Shown here: positions 45,189-57,817 of the stretch, piece by piece | Numbering within the stretch: position 1 is the first letter of the stretch | Layout of the letters: each line of letters begins with the position of its first letter | Assembly: GCF_918797505.1 (NCBI RefSeq) | Contig: NC_092794.1 | Coordinates: 63,959,345 to 64,023,344 of the forward strand | Length of the DNA: 64,000 nucleotides | DNA from: Bemisia tabaci | Lineage: Eukaryota; Arthropoda; Insecta; Hemiptera; Aleyrodidae | Direction of reading: 5' to 3' | The notes under the pieces: model-generated | What the model saw: the letters and a program-made list of their open reading frames with translations, nothing else | Database searches by the model: none | Told to the model about the DNA's origin: nothing | Translations under genes and position numbers: made by a program

Positions 45189-45480
45189 AGTGTTCGTCGC
45201 ATTTTTCACTAACTAAGGGCGCTTTTCTAAGGTGCTCTGCACTGTAAATTCATACTAGTGTTGCCTGTTGAGCCGATGAAGTGAAATATAACTGATTTTT
45301 ATCGCGACACTGTCGATTTTCCGAATTATGCTTTGGTTGTTAAAATACATCAACGTTTGTCGTCCTAAAATGTGGGCTATGACCCCCACCTTTTCTGACC
45401 CAAGAACAAAGAATGCGGGAAAGTTGTCTCATGGTCACTTTAAAGCATTGGCTAGGTTAGGTGGATTTCGTGAGGCTTTA
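45189..45480. repeat. Dispersed repeat homologous to 9410-9660
   Basis: Diverged matches: GCCGATGAAGT, AACTGATTTTTATCG, TTTTCCG, GTTAAAATAC, CCTAAAATGTGG in the same order as in P450 intron 4. Confidence 0.5.
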
Positions 45481-48333
45481 AAAATATCAGGGGGCGACCC
45501 GAGACATCTTCACGACTTCGACAGGAGTCGAGGGGCGAATGACCCCAAAAACAACAAAAGTAAAACTGAAAAGCTGCATCTATTCGTGAACGAAACCTTA
45601 ACTATTTTTCTTTTTTAAAAAAATCAAGGAATTTTAAAGGCTTAAATCTGATTGAATTTTACAAATCTTCAGACGCATCACCACACTCGAAAAAAAAATT
45701 CTTGAGAATCGGACTGATAGATATCTCTGATAGATACCGGATCTCACTAGTTCAAGAAGCCACTTCTTTTTTAAATATACAGATGAGGACTGTGGGCCAA
45801 ATCACCATCTATTGATAGCATATCTGTGGCGTCGTTACACTGCTTTCCTCTGAAGTTATTTGGTGTACACGAAAAAAAGATCGAAAACTTTCGGACAGGA
45901 ATTGGTGAACTGAACCAGGTTAAAGCATGCCGCTCGATAAGAGGGTTACCGTAGGTTTCGACCTTTCACCCATTCAACACTTCAGTTTAAAGCTACACGC
46001 GAAATTCATAGGAAAGAAATTATCTAACCCCCCTCCCCCTCATTCTCCCACTCTTCTATTCTAATTTCAAATACTTTATAGCAATCTACATTTAAATCGG
46101 CGTACTTTTCATATGTTGCGGTTATAGTTAAAGTCGGTAATCGTTAAGACTGGATTGTTCGGTGATGCATTTTGTTACATAATTTTATGAATGAATAGTT
46201 TTTAAGGCTATTCAAATTGATCAATTGGACATCCGATCCAAGCAGTGTCCTATATTATTCGACCACCGACTCTGATGGCAACACTGTTGAGAATTTTTAA
46301 GGCCCACCGTGTCAATTAAGTTGTTACTTTGATCATTTCAATTATTATATTTTTTTTTACTTTCAAAACACGTCATTGAAAAATGATACATAAAAAGTTT
46401 AAAAGTGCAAGAGAGGAAAAAATCATGAAAATGGCGAATCGTTTGTATTTCTAGTGGTGAGGAAAAAAACTGGTAGGCAAAATATAAGTGGAGAGAAATA
46501 AAGGAATGCAGGAGGATGAGGAAGAAAGGGGGAAAGGAGGTGAAGGAAAAGGGAGGAAAAAAGAGAAAGAGCAGGAAGAGGAAGATGAATCAGGTAGCAA
46601 GAAATGCACGAAATTTAATTGTTAATTTAGACCCCATAAAAACAGCGGTCACCCTTTCACTCAGTACAACTCTTTGTCGACGACCGATAAGGAAGGCTGC
46701 CTTTTTTTGCAGCCTTGTAGCAAAACGATATACCTGATTGATCTGAAGGAGCATAAAGTTTTAGATCTGCCTGAAGGTAAAAATCCGAATCCTCCTACGC
46801 GATCCTTATAGATTAGCAAAAAATTATGAGATATGTTCCAACGTCAAGTTTTTACGTTAGATAATGATATAGATATAACGCCCTCTGAAAAAAACTATGC
46901 ATGATGTCATCTACCGTGATAGTGTATCCTACAGAATATTTTTACCTTGGGTTCGTGAATCAGGTATGCATTCATTCAACTGATGGCTTCACATAAATCA
47001 GTGATTAAACGAAAGTAGGAAAGGCCATGAGGTGTATACTGCCACAGAATGTGACCGTTAAACCGTTTTTGCCAGAGGACGACATAAGAATCGCCGTTAA
47101 CATAAGGCGGTCAAATTAGGGATTTGGGGAGATCATTTGCTGCTGATTGATGAGCTGCAACTGTCAGAAAAAGACTTTTTAACAGGTAAAACTGACTTCC
47201 TCCTGTGCACTTCGTCACCTTCGGGAAAGAATATCACGGACACAAAAATGTCAACTTTGAAGGAGGGACAAAAAACTGATTTGCCATGGCAAGAAATGCT
47301 ATATTATCCGACTTTGATTTGAAGTACATTCTTCGATTGTAAGGTAATGAAAGCATAGAGAAGGTGGAATAGGTTTTCTACTTTGTCGATGACACTTATG
47401 ATTCGTGAGTTTGACCTCATTGGGCTCTGCGGTTCAGCTTATCTGAGAAAGCAGAAAAAACATCAAATAACTTTCCACTGTTGCCGATTTGGCGCTCGTT
47501 TTTACCATTTTTTCAAGGGTTCAGTTGTTTTTATTAGACAAAAAAACTGTGATTTTTTGTCGGCATAAGTATCTGTGGAATCCAAGATCATTGAAAACTC
47601 GATTTCAGTAAGAAAAGCGCTTGTGGTAGTCTTACTGTTGTATAACGGGACGATTTGAACCACTTTCAATCCATGAGCAAAAAATGAGGTAAATCACATG
47701 AGAAAATTGTGGAAGTTTTGAACTTATTCTCCAATGGAGCAGCTTTTCTGCGGACGAACTTCCGAAAGTTTACAGGCCGCCTCTTCTTTTCCCCCAGATT
47801 TAACTATTCGATGGAAAAATCAAGTGCGGTTTTTTCGACGGGGAAATCCGTACGTGTAACCTGTTTCATCCTAAACTTGTATCGGATGATACGGTTTTAA
47901 AATTGTTCAGGCGCAAATTTTCAATCTATCTTTCCAACGCACCATGGTGAGGGGGGAAGGGGCTATGTTGATGTCTCGCACATGCAGGCTATAGAGGCTG
48001 CAATAGATAAAAGCAAATAGGCTACTCAAAGACTAGCCTATTTCGGATTTCGAGCATCTTAATTTTTCCTTCCTAAGTTTATCCTTTCCCATCCATCTCA
48101 ATGTTCGCTTTTCACCTTCACTTGTTCTTCTCCTGCCCCTTTATACCCTTTATTCTGACCTGCTCTCGTCCCTTTGTCTGAAATATAGTGTTTAGTGTGT
48201 GGATATCACATGGTTTTTGCAGTATACTGGAGTTACTCCCAGGGTATCGATGATTCTTTCTGTTCCATAAAAAACCTACTTTGTCTACACTTGTTGGTAG
48301 ATTCCAGTCTCTTAATTGGAGTATATGCCATAC
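45481..48333. other. Intergenic DNA, no gene seen
   Basis: A GA-rich stretch lies at about 46495-46590. The short plus frames (47137, 47383, 47709) show no family features. Confidence 0.4.
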
Positions 48334-48712
48334 AGCCCGAAGAGGAATATAAAGAGGAAAATGAAGACGGAGAAGAAGAATAATAAGTAGAAGGAGAAGA
48401 AAGGAAAGAAGGAAAAGGTGGATAAAGAGGATAAAAAGAGGATGAAGGGAAAGGAAACAGGAGAAGAAGAAGTAGAATAATAAGATGATGGGGAAAGAGG
48501 AGAGTGAGAAAAAAGAGAGTGAGGAAGAGAATCAGAAGAAGGAGAAGAATAAAAAGATGGAGAGTGAGGAAAATGAGAAGAAAGAGAAGGAAGAGGAAGA
48601 AGGGGAGAAGGAGGAGAAGGAGAAGGGGCAGAAGAAGAGTAAGACTAAGAATAAGGAGAAGAACATTGAGAATAAGGAATGAGGGGAAGGAAAAGAGGGC
48701 GAAGAAAGATTT
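48334..48712 (+). repeat. GA-rich purine tract (about 380 nt)
   Basis: Irregular GAAGAG/AAGGAG repeats. The apparent Lys/Glu- or Arg-rich frames at 48485-48749 are artefacts of composition. Confidence 0.85.
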
Positions 48713-48755
48713 TAAGAATGAACCTGGAAATCACCACGGGCTAATATAGCACAAG

Positions 48756-49092
48756 CAGTGGCGTGGCGTGAATTGCGATGTATCGATTGTTATCAGTGGC
48801 GTGGCGTGAATAATCGATTATCGATATCTCGCCATTTGAAGCTATGGTAAAGAATCGATTACTAAGGTGTTCGCTGCGAACGCCCTGACAATCGATCTTT
48901 TTCCATGGGTTTAAATGGCATAACAATCGATATATCGCAATTCACGCCACGCCACTGATTGTTATGCCATTTAAACCTATGGTAAAGAATCGATTTTTAA
49001 GGTGTTCGCTGCGAGCACCCGGTTTATCGATCTTTTTCCAAAGATTTAAATGGCATATCTATCGATATATCGCAAAGCACGCCACGCCACTG
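48756..49092. mobile_element. Overlapping head-to-tail copies of a GTGGCGTGGCGTG-ended element
   Basis: CAGTGGCGTGGCGTGAAT occurs at 48756 and 48794, and its complement ends at 48957 and 49092. 48794-48957 is a complete 164-bp unit with two CGATAT/ATCGAT clusters. Flanking partial units share its termini, so one copy appears to have inserted into, or been templated on, another. Confidence 0.7.
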
Positions 49093-49106
49093 AGCACAAG
49101 ATCTAG

Positions 49107-49231
49107 GATTCATTTTTATTTACGCGGCAAAAGCATCCCGAAGTAAGCTCGTCGGGATCGCCATCGGTTGCAGTGATATCAATGCCGTGGGCCCGCGTTT
49201 GCACCAGACTCTCGGACCATTTGCTCTTGGC

Positions 49232-49267
<36 letters not shown>
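49107..49267. other. GC-rich fragment ending in a 33-nt A run; possible exon or retroposed 3' end
   Basis: 49107-49230 is GC-rich and open in several frames on both strands. It is followed on the plus strand by about 33 A. On the minus strand the T run followed by CCAAG and later CGC|GTAAAT could bound an exon of about 102 nt, but I recognise no protein. A retroposed 3' end with poly(A) is equally possible. Confidence 0.25.
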
Positions 49268-49268
<1 letters not shown>

Positions 49269-49631
49269 CGCGGGGATCGTGTTTTGTTTACCCTCCGTGC
49301 AGAAAATGAATGGACACACAATTGCAAACCTCCTTGACACTAACCTTCGCCCTGTCGTTCACTCTCCGCGCCGCGCCGCGACGCCTCATCTGCCGCGTCG
49401 AGCAAGAACCGCGAACTTACACCGAGTCTTAATGCGAGTTACGAGGTTTCTGCGATTATATATCTTTAATAGCGATTCCTCCGCGTCGCGTCTGCAACAC
49501 TGTTGCTCCTCCATTTAAACTCATTAGAAATATCGATTCTACTTGAGATAGTAAGCTTCGATAAATATCCTAATATCCTTCGATTAATATTGTTTTACCT
49601 GCGTTCCGATGAGCGAGGCCCAGTATTGCCA

Positions 49632-49858
49632 CACTGGGAAAAAAACACATTGGATTTAGAGTCCAGACTTAAAAACATCGACAAGAAAAAGTACTCTTGA
49701 TTCAATCAGAATCTAGCTTATATTAAGGACCAAGCCTCTTAGTTTAAGCGGATTTCGTTTTGATTCAAGCAAAAATCTGATTGAATCAAGAGTATTTTTT
49801 CTTGTCAATGTTTTCAAGAGTTTGGACTCTAGATCCAATGTGTTTTTTTTTTCCAGTG
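49632..49858. mobile_element. Family E element with ACACATTGGAT inner ends
   Basis: ACACTGGGAAAAAAACACAT is mirrored by ATGTGTTTTTTTTTTCCAGTG. The inner pairs TTAGAGTCCAGACT and TACTCTTGATTCAATCAGA also fold back. About 227 bp. Confidence 0.8.
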
Positions 49859-49993
49859 CAGCTTGGAAAAAATGGATAAGTTTCTTAAGTTCATTAATGT
49901 ATTTAGAATCGTGCTTTGATAATATCATAAATTATGGATCAGCAAAAAAATAGTAAGGTCTGTCCTAACACCATGTTTTCACCTCCAATATGA

Positions 49994-50196
49994 ATACTGA
50001 GAAAAAAACTCCGGCCGTGGAAGCCGTACTCACGGGCTACATAGACATACCGTCCGCGTGCCGGGCTCAGAGGGGGGGGGGGGGGCTCAAATTCTGAGCG
50101 TAGCGCTCGGAGCTGCGGCTCAAGCACCCGGAACTTTCGGCCTCTAAGCCCGGGACGGTCGGTATGTCTATGTGGCCCTTAAGTTTGTTTGCAGTG
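49994..50196. mobile_element. Family E element with GC-rich interior, copy 2
   Basis: TACTGAGAAAAAAACT start and TTTGCAGTGA end. The inverted CACGGGCTACATAGACATACC pair matches 36965-37143. It contains a 15-nt G run. Confidence 0.7.
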
Positions 50197-50212
50197 AGCG
50201 GAAACCGCCCTC

Positions 50213-50265
50213 TTAAATTTGGCAATAGGTGATGTTGCTTGGTTTCTTTATGCTAAACGCGGTCT
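50213..50265. mobile_element. Family A right-end fragment
   Basis: AAATTTGGCAATAGGTGATG and TTATGCTAAACGCGGTC only; the rest of the element is missing. Confidence 0.6.
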
Positions 50266-51118
50266 ATTTTTTTCGTTTCTTTGGTGTTCCAAGAATCCAA
50301 CTTCTGCGCGTTTGCACACTAAAGTCGAATAACGAACTTGATTAGGTTACAGCTCTGACCTGTAACAGTTCATAGTCAAAGCAAACACGTTTCTATGGGC
50401 CACACCTGTCGTATCTGAAAGTTAAAAGTGCGCTCGTACTTCCCAGAAATGGGTCACTGGATATGGTTGCAACTTAACACAACAACGCATGGCTCATCGT
50501 CCAAATCATATCTAAAAGAACCGCGAGTCTGAATTTACACAGCCAACACAAATATGAAGGGTACTCTGAATGAAGGAGTTGGGTGCCGGTTTTATAATGC
50601 CGAAAAAAACATTTAAAGGGCTGAAAAATCGCGTAGGAAGCTTTGACAAAGATAAAGATGAACTTGAATACTAACCCATAGGAATCTCAGACCTTTCTTT
50701 CTATCTGTATTTGAGGACTATGTATGTGATATCTTCAATTCAGAAACGTACCTTAACTTATTCCATTGATACGCCTAATTACGTACTGCGCGACAACAAA
50801 AACTTAACCTACTTGAATTTAATATCATATTAAAATAATTTCAAAATTGCAAAACTCGCCAAAATAAGATGGGTGCGAGTGAAATCATTCAATAAATGTT
50901 GGTCTTTTGGCGCGTGGAAATCACTTGAATGACACGGATCACACAAATTTCTCATCCCTGAGTTAGATACGGAAAATTTCAATCTACAGGTCCGTCGTTT
51001 TTCCGTCAAAAATTGTACTGAAAACCTATACAGGGTGACTTCTAACCACACATATGGTGATTCATTTCCAGGAAGTCTTTCTCTGACCGTTCTCTCTATC
51101 TATAGATGGTTGTACAGT
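50266..51118. other. Intergenic DNA, no gene seen
   Basis: Nothing recognisable on either strand. Confidence 0.4.
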
Positions 51119-51332
51119 GTACAATGAAAAAAAACCTTTGTTAAGTATGCCACGATAGGATTTCTCTTTAAATCAATGGAATATCTCTTCGAAGCAACCG
51201 CACCTTTCTTTGAAATAGTAGGAATACTGTTGGAAACGATGAGATTTTCTCTGGTCTCAATGAAAAATTCCTGCTGTCCCGGCATTTCAAACAGGAATTC
51301 CTTTTGATCCAACGAGAATTTTTTTCAGTATA
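51119..51332. mobile_element. Family E-type element with degraded ends
   Basis: TACAATGAAAAAAAACC start and AATTTTTTTCAGTATA end. Internal imperfect inverted pairs (AGGATTTCTC, CAGGAATTCC). Confidence 0.5.
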
Positions 51333-52678
51333 CGCAACCAGAAACTCTCCCAGACAAGCTTCCTCGACATCCCCCTCTACTGCCTTAACCTAACTTTTCC
51401 GGAAAACTGAGATCCCCAAGTCGACACTCCGTATCCTGACGGGACTACTGTCGCTCATTCACACTCCTCTATTATTTTGCTAGACACCACTAATCATCCT
51501 CATCAACAAAATGAGATACTAATTGTTTTAATTGCCATGCAACTATTTTTTTTTTTCTATGTCTATGCAATCTCTTGAAGAAATAATTAACACCTGTCCT
51601 CTTTACCTCCTGGGGAGATGGAGGATGCCGCTAATTCGGGCGACTGATCAAAAGCTAACTTGTCGATCAAACAGACTCACTAATAACTTCGGTATAACAA
51701 TTATACACAATATTATAACACGAAAATGGAAAAATTCCAGCAATGTCGCTGAATGTCTTAAAATTATAATAACTAACTAACTAACTCAATTCTGACAAAT
51801 AGGAACATGTGATTTAATAACCTTACTTCCTCGTTTACAATGCTATGAAAAATTACTTGCATAAGCAGTAGACGAAACTAAAAGTAATTGAAAAACACTA
51901 AAACAAGTATCGATGCCATGATTTGTATTTCGACGATTTTTTCAAATACAAGCGGAATGTACTATCCTTAGAAAACTTACGCTGAAACTTAAATGACCGA
52001 TAATTGATTCCACGCTTGACCTAAAATGTTGGAAAACGTTTTGCTGCTAATCAGTGCTATTGTTTAGATGAAAATTATTCCTTCCGGGGCGACAGTGCTT
52101 TGTACAAGATAATTTTTGAATAGCTTTGATGACATTGTCAAGGCTAAAATTATTACAGCTATTGCACGACAGCATAAGAGCATTGACCTATTTATTTTTT
52201 TTAGTATTATTCCCAGTAAAACAATACCAATGTGAAGAATTTACAAAAGGCCATATGAGAATTAGGAATTTCAATTTGGAGTAACTGCATGAATTCAAAA
52301 TGGAATTACCAAAGAGAACGACGATTCTTTACATTTCAATTCATTTGAATTCATTTTAAGGTTCTAACAAAACATAAAAAATAACCGTGTCCCATTCTGT
52401 TACTTTGGGGAAAAAGTGACTCGATGTAAGTGGACATATTCTTGAACTTGCCGCCAAGAGAAAATTTGCCATGAATTAAGCAGACATAATGTTTTCATTA
52501 AGGAGGAAGTACCTTGTATCAATCAGAAATTTACTAGAGCAATTTTATTGCCTATTCCGAGAAAAATCTTTTTTACGGAAATTTCAATTTTTTTTTTTTT
52601 TTTTTTTGGTCTGAAAAAAAGTTATCGGCTACTTACGGCGGAAATGACTACACAAATACAGAGTCGTGGCTAAGAGGC

Positions 52679-52680
<2 letters not shown>
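51333..52680. other. Intergenic DNA, no gene seen
   Basis: Includes a fragment (52434-52460) shared with the element at 29747-29971, and a T run at 52590-52607. Confidence 0.4.

Positions 52681-52735
<55 letters not shown>
52681..52735 (+). repeat. Poly(A) run of about 55 nt
   Basis: The longest homopolymer in the window. No clear retroelement body was recognised beside it. Confidence 0.9.
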
Positions 52736-52736
<1 letters not shown>

Positions 52737-55350
52737 ACCAATTAGAATCTTGAAAGAATCGAGACTGCCTTTTAAAGTTGTTAAATAAGTTATAATAGAA
52801 ACCACAAAAACGTCACGTTTCCAATGAAAGTAAGGCAAATAAAACGAAAGGCGAACACGCGGAGGTGCGTAAGAAAAAGTCACTTTAAAACTGAAGAAAG
52901 ATCAACTCATAATGTACTGATTGGTCACTCACCTAGTTTCAGGGCTTTCAGTGGCGGAGGGGTGGCGCCTGGTTGGGTCGGATCCGGCGTGAAAATCAGC
53001 GATTGCGTAAACTCACTGCCTGGTCGCGACTAAACGAGGAATGCTTGCAAACGCGCGGAAAAGTGGCTCTCCACTCGCCACTGGTAGAGAGGTGGAGTGG
53101 GGGTGGATCTCAAGCTTCACTAATTTTATTAGTAGAAGCTCTAGCGGTGCGAACTATCGCCCCCTCCTCCCCCTACCCTCTACCGCCGGCTTCAGAAGCA
53201 GATTTCCGTGCTGGAATTTGCCTCGAATTCCAGATTCATTCTGTGCTTGCGAAGCTATTATACCGTCCTAAGCCAGGATTTTCCTGAATGATAACAATCT
53301 GAACTTTTGCTGCTGCCGATAAGTTTTGAATAGTTTTAATCAAAACTTGTAATTATATACCTACGTAATCGGGGATGTACGGCAATCTTCCCGTGTTGGA
53401 ATTTGTTTCACATTTTTAATTCGTTTTATGCTTGCAGAGCTATTATACCTTTTTGAGTCAGGATTTATTTTTAATGTAGCAAGCTCTACTTGGTGGCAAT
53501 ACATTTTAAAAACTTTTTTTTAAAAACTTGTAGAATATAAGATGTGGGTGGATACTCATTTGAATCAGTGAGAACGAAAACACACCAACTCGAAAAAATG
53601 AAAAAATAAAGACACACACTAAACTGCACAGTAGGTGAAGAAGTTAGTCTAAGAAAAAGATTTTTGGTTTCGAAGGACTAGAAGACTCTTGAAATGTCCA
53701 AACTGGAACAGCTGCGCTAACTTCAATTACTTTTGTGAAAATTGACTGTTTTTAATGAAAATTAAGCATTTTCGAGTTACAGAGTTGGTGTGTTTTTGTT
53801 CTCACTGATTCATTTAAAAAATCCTCAAACACACACAAAACAAATGAGGAATCCTTTAATGTGATTTTTGTGTAAAATGTACTTAGGCTTACCTGGCAGG
53901 TTTTTATTTGATTTTTCCCCTTAACAGTTTCAAAATTTGCGCAATTTTTGAGGTTTCACATAGATGTAAAATCATATTTAACGTCATAAACTTTTTGATA
54001 CAAACATTCTAGTTCCCTAACAATTGATTAAAGACTTTCCGCACATAGCTATTTCGCCTTCAATTTCTGAGGTAGGCCAGAAAATATACCTCGTGCAACA
54101 ATGAATATCTATTTGAGACTTTTTATCTTATGCTTTCTCTCAGGAAATTGCGATGTTCAAACCGTACCTGAAGGCTTTGATTCTAGCTCTATTTTTCTAT
54201 TTCAGTTTCTTTAATTGATGAGAGACGCATAATATTATTATAGTTATTTGCTATCAAACGTCTCACAGGAAGCAGAGCCTCTCTAGCGTGAATGGGTACA
54301 GAAAACGCCACTGCGCGGAAACAGTGATTAGAAATTTTGCATACCTGATGTCACACTCTTGGCTCACTATATCAAAGGGACAAACAGATCTAGGTAAACA
54401 ATATGTGATGCAGATTGATTGGGTTTCCTTGCAACTGAGCAAACTTGAACGGACATCGGCAAACTTGATATTTGTAACACTTCAGTAAAAGTGATACTCA
54501 CGGAATGTTTTCTTGCTTATCATCCCGCGATAGATGTAAACAAATAATCCAACCTATTAAATACTAATTAATTGCTAAGATTCGATTGCTAAGCTGTGGC
54601 TATACGTGTGAAAATTTACGTAGGCATAATTAACCATTGCTCTGCCCGCAGATTCTGGAGGCATTATTGATACTTTACGCGGAGAGAAAAAACTTCGATC
54701 TAAACGCCAAACTTCATACTTCATGACCCATTGGAGGTTTTTGATTCATTGAACATTGCAGTCATTGAAACTGTACTTTGTTCCGATGTATAATAGTAAA
54801 ACCGGAACTTCACATGGAAGCAGGTAGGTATGATACTCATTTTTTTTCCACGGATAATTTTGTAGACTCGACGTTGATTTTGCAGTCAAATGACAACTCG
54901 TGGAGGAAGGCATTACCTTTCTCTTCAAAGCGTCGTTTTTCAATGTTGGCTGGGCCGATTTTGGATTTCTATGTGTCTACTTTATTTAATTTAATTTGAA
55001 AAAATTTTTCCAGGTGCCAGTTAAAATGAACCGAGCTGGGCAGAACTGCGCGCGCCAAAGTTCGATCCGAGAAGAACAGATTTGCAGTCTTTACTCGTTC
55101 ATATGACTAAATGTCAAGTGTAACGTTTAAAGTCCATTTTCATGCACGTTCAAGTTCTTTTTCCTCGAATTTTGAATTTTTCGAGGAAAATTTTTGAATC
55201 CAGCTGAGTTGAGAGTGGTTTGTTGGAGTCAAAACTATAGGGACTCTCGACTCATTTTTTCCCGAAAATGCGACTTGGTGTGCATTTCTGTTAGATTCGC
55301 GGTCCAGCGGTCCTGATGGGAAACATTTAAACAGGATATTGATGTTGAAA
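52736..55350. other. Intergenic DNA with a GC-richer patch (52940-53230), no gene supported
   Basis: Overlapping plus frames at 52824-53287 show no domain, and none is favoured by splice signals. Confidence 0.35.
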
Positions 55351-55351
55351 G

Positions 55352-55865
55352 TTCGAAACTTCGTATCTCCATTTGCAACTTTGCAGACTTCCTGTCAACC
55401 TTTATTTTCTCTTTGGAAAACTAGTCAACTTAATTTCTTGAAAACTTCCTTGATTTTTTTTTCTTATTTTTCTTCTATTCCATTGAGATTTAAAGCTATT
55501 TCTATACTGTCGTGCTGAGGAAAAACGCCGCATGAACCTTCGTCAGTTGCCAAATTTCCTTTGATATAATACGAATTTTTGGGTAAACTTGTGAATATTT
55601 TCCGTTCAATTTTACAGAGAATTTTCGTTGCAATTAGGTTAACACTATCGAAAAATTTCAAGAGAAAATATTTCTAACTCTCCGCAAAAATAACCATTCT
55701 ATTGGAGAAAATTTGGCAACTTTCGAATGTTCATAGCTGTGTTGTGAATTTTCATGTTTTTCACTAACACGGTTGTATAGTTAACGTGTTTCTCCTCGAA
55801 AAAATAAAACAGGAGCAGAGATTTTGAAACGCCGCAATAGGAACACGTGGTTCCGCACTTGATAT
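55352..55865. mobile_element. Family M element, copy 4, split by a nested family D element
   Basis: The left half (55352-55480: GACTTCCTGTCA, AAAACTAGTCAACTTAATTTCTTG) and right half (55790-55865: TTTCTCCTCGAAAA, AGCAGAGATTTTGAAA, CACGTGGTTCCGC) together match 10205-10490. The gap is filled by 55507-55776. Confidence 0.65.
55507..55776. mobile_element. Family D element, copy 4, nested in family M
   Basis: Left CTGTCGTGCTGAGGAAAAAC and right TCACTAACACGGTTG. The right TIR carries extra sequence (GTTGTGAATTTTCATG) and is decayed. Confidence 0.65.
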
Positions 55866-56234
55866 TTAAAATTTAGAGCATTCATGGACCTTTAGAATTG
55901 ATGTTGACGGTCAGCAATAATGCTGGCGCACCTACCTATTTCCCGCGCCGGTTTATTATTCGCACCAACCCGGCTTGTTTGTCAGAGAGGCAAGACGCGT
56001 TGCATCTTACATAAACTTTTACGTGAGGAGATTCTCAGAAGGTTTTTTTTTTCGTTATTTCGATGGGCAATTTATAGGACAAAACTGCTCAATTTTGTCG
56101 AATTGTGATGTAAGACAAGCAGGTCTGGAGGGAAGGACGACGGATTTGAGGTTTTATTTGACAGTTTGACTGACGAACTTACGTGCAGAGTCGCACGGAG
56201 CCTGATTATGCCCCGTACAGTGCTTAATATGGGT

Positions 56235-56470
56235 CGTTCTAAGGAAAAACACCGTATGAACCTACAGACGTTGCAAAATCCCTTTTGACAAATTGAGAGT
56301 TTTCAAGAAAACTTTTTAAAATTTACCTGCTAATTTTTTCAATGAATTGTACTTGCAAGTTTATATGACGTGTCTAAAAATTCCACGGAAAAATATTCAT
56401 AACTTTTCTTTAAAATAAATATTATATGGAGAGGTGTTTTTTAGATTTTCCAATTGTACTTTAACCTTTT
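56235..56470. mobile_element. Family D fragment, copy 5
   Basis: CGTTCTAAGGAAAAACACCG at the left plus family interior. The right end is absent. Confidence 0.5.
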
Positions 56471-57694
56471 CTACTTAATGTGTTCCTACTTGTTGTGAGT
56501 TTTTCAACAAAATTTACCAAAAAAGGATTTCCAAAAACATTCATTTTAATAGTTAGGTGGGAATTGGTCCTCTAAAAATGCGCGAGTTTTGAGACTTAGT
56601 TTTTCAAATTCGTTACAACCAGAAAAGCTTTAGTCACGTGAGATATATACAATGTGACTCTAAGGGCAATTTCCAAAAAAAGAAACGGGTTCGATTGTAT
56701 CGATGTGCATTTAAAAAAAGAGATGAGAGAACCTCTTTCGGTGCTTACTCGATTATCGAAATCAATCTAAGTGTCGGATGATCAATTCTAGCTGTCTGTA
56801 GAATCGTCATTTCTTTGTAAGAAAATTATGTGCGGTTCGCAAAAATTCATAGATATGTACGCAGCTAGAATGTGGCGTTTGCGTGTAACCATGATTTTCA
56901 AAAAAAAAAGAACCAACATTATAGTCTGAAATCTATCTAATACATCCTCTGTAAGACGAGAAGAAGTTAATGAATAGCGCAAGAAGGAGACACTGATTTC
57001 CTCCTCTTAGTAAAAAAAAGAAGGAGACAAAATTGCTGAGAAAAACCGTGAAGTCGCAATTTTACATTCTTGGTTTTAACAAGTAACTTGATTCTTCATA
57101 CTTGAATTTCAAATTGCTGCAGAGTACCTAGTCTAAAGATAATTGTATTCATAGGACATTTTTAACAGGAAAAGAAAGAAAATGAGTAAATGACGTAACA
57201 TTTTTTCACGCAGAAATCTATACCACACCATGCATGGAATATTTTACAAAGACAGCAAATGCAGTGACATAATATTTTTTTTGCATGCAAAAAATCTTTG
57301 GGTTGCGAAATATATCTATAATCAACTCGGAACTCGGATTTGTCCTTTAGAATTTCATGTTATCTTTGTGTTTAAAAAAAATGATGATTACGTCATGTTC
57401 TTACAAAAAAAAAGAAAAAAAAAGAAGTAGGTACATCAAATAGATGTTCGAATATATTTCTCTTCAGTTGGCAACGCGGCGTTGTCATTCATCTCTTGAT
57501 GCAACTATTCAAACTTAATGAAAGTGCGTATTGCATGGCAAAAAAATGAAGGTACCGTGACATTTCTTGCGCATGCACCGGCATGTGCGATGAATGAATA
57601 TTTCTGTTCAGATGTATTGCCCTGGAACTACTGCTTGAGCGTATTAAACCAGGGTGCAATAGATCTATTATCCCGCTTCCGACATCCCTCTCCT
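56471..57694. other. Intergenic DNA, no gene seen
   Basis: AT-rich. Short frames without motifs. Confidence 0.4.
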
Positions 57695-57817
57695 CTGCCG
57701 TGATAGCGTAGAGAGAAGTAAGTGCCTTTCTGTACGAGCCATGGTCAGCACATGCTTTTATGTGTCTTGCGGTTCATCCTAGCATGCACATACTGCTCTT
57801 CTTCGCTATCACGGCAG
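57695..57817. mobile_element. Short TIR element (CTGCCGTGATAGCG ends)
   Basis: CTGCCGTGATAGCG...CGCTATCACGGCAG with a 95-bp interior. A TTCGCTATCAC fragment also occurs near 38150. Confidence 0.75.

Noticed and set aside
48485..48749. Lys/Glu-rich and Arg-rich frames
   Set aside because: Low-complexity GA tract; any frame stays open because of composition.
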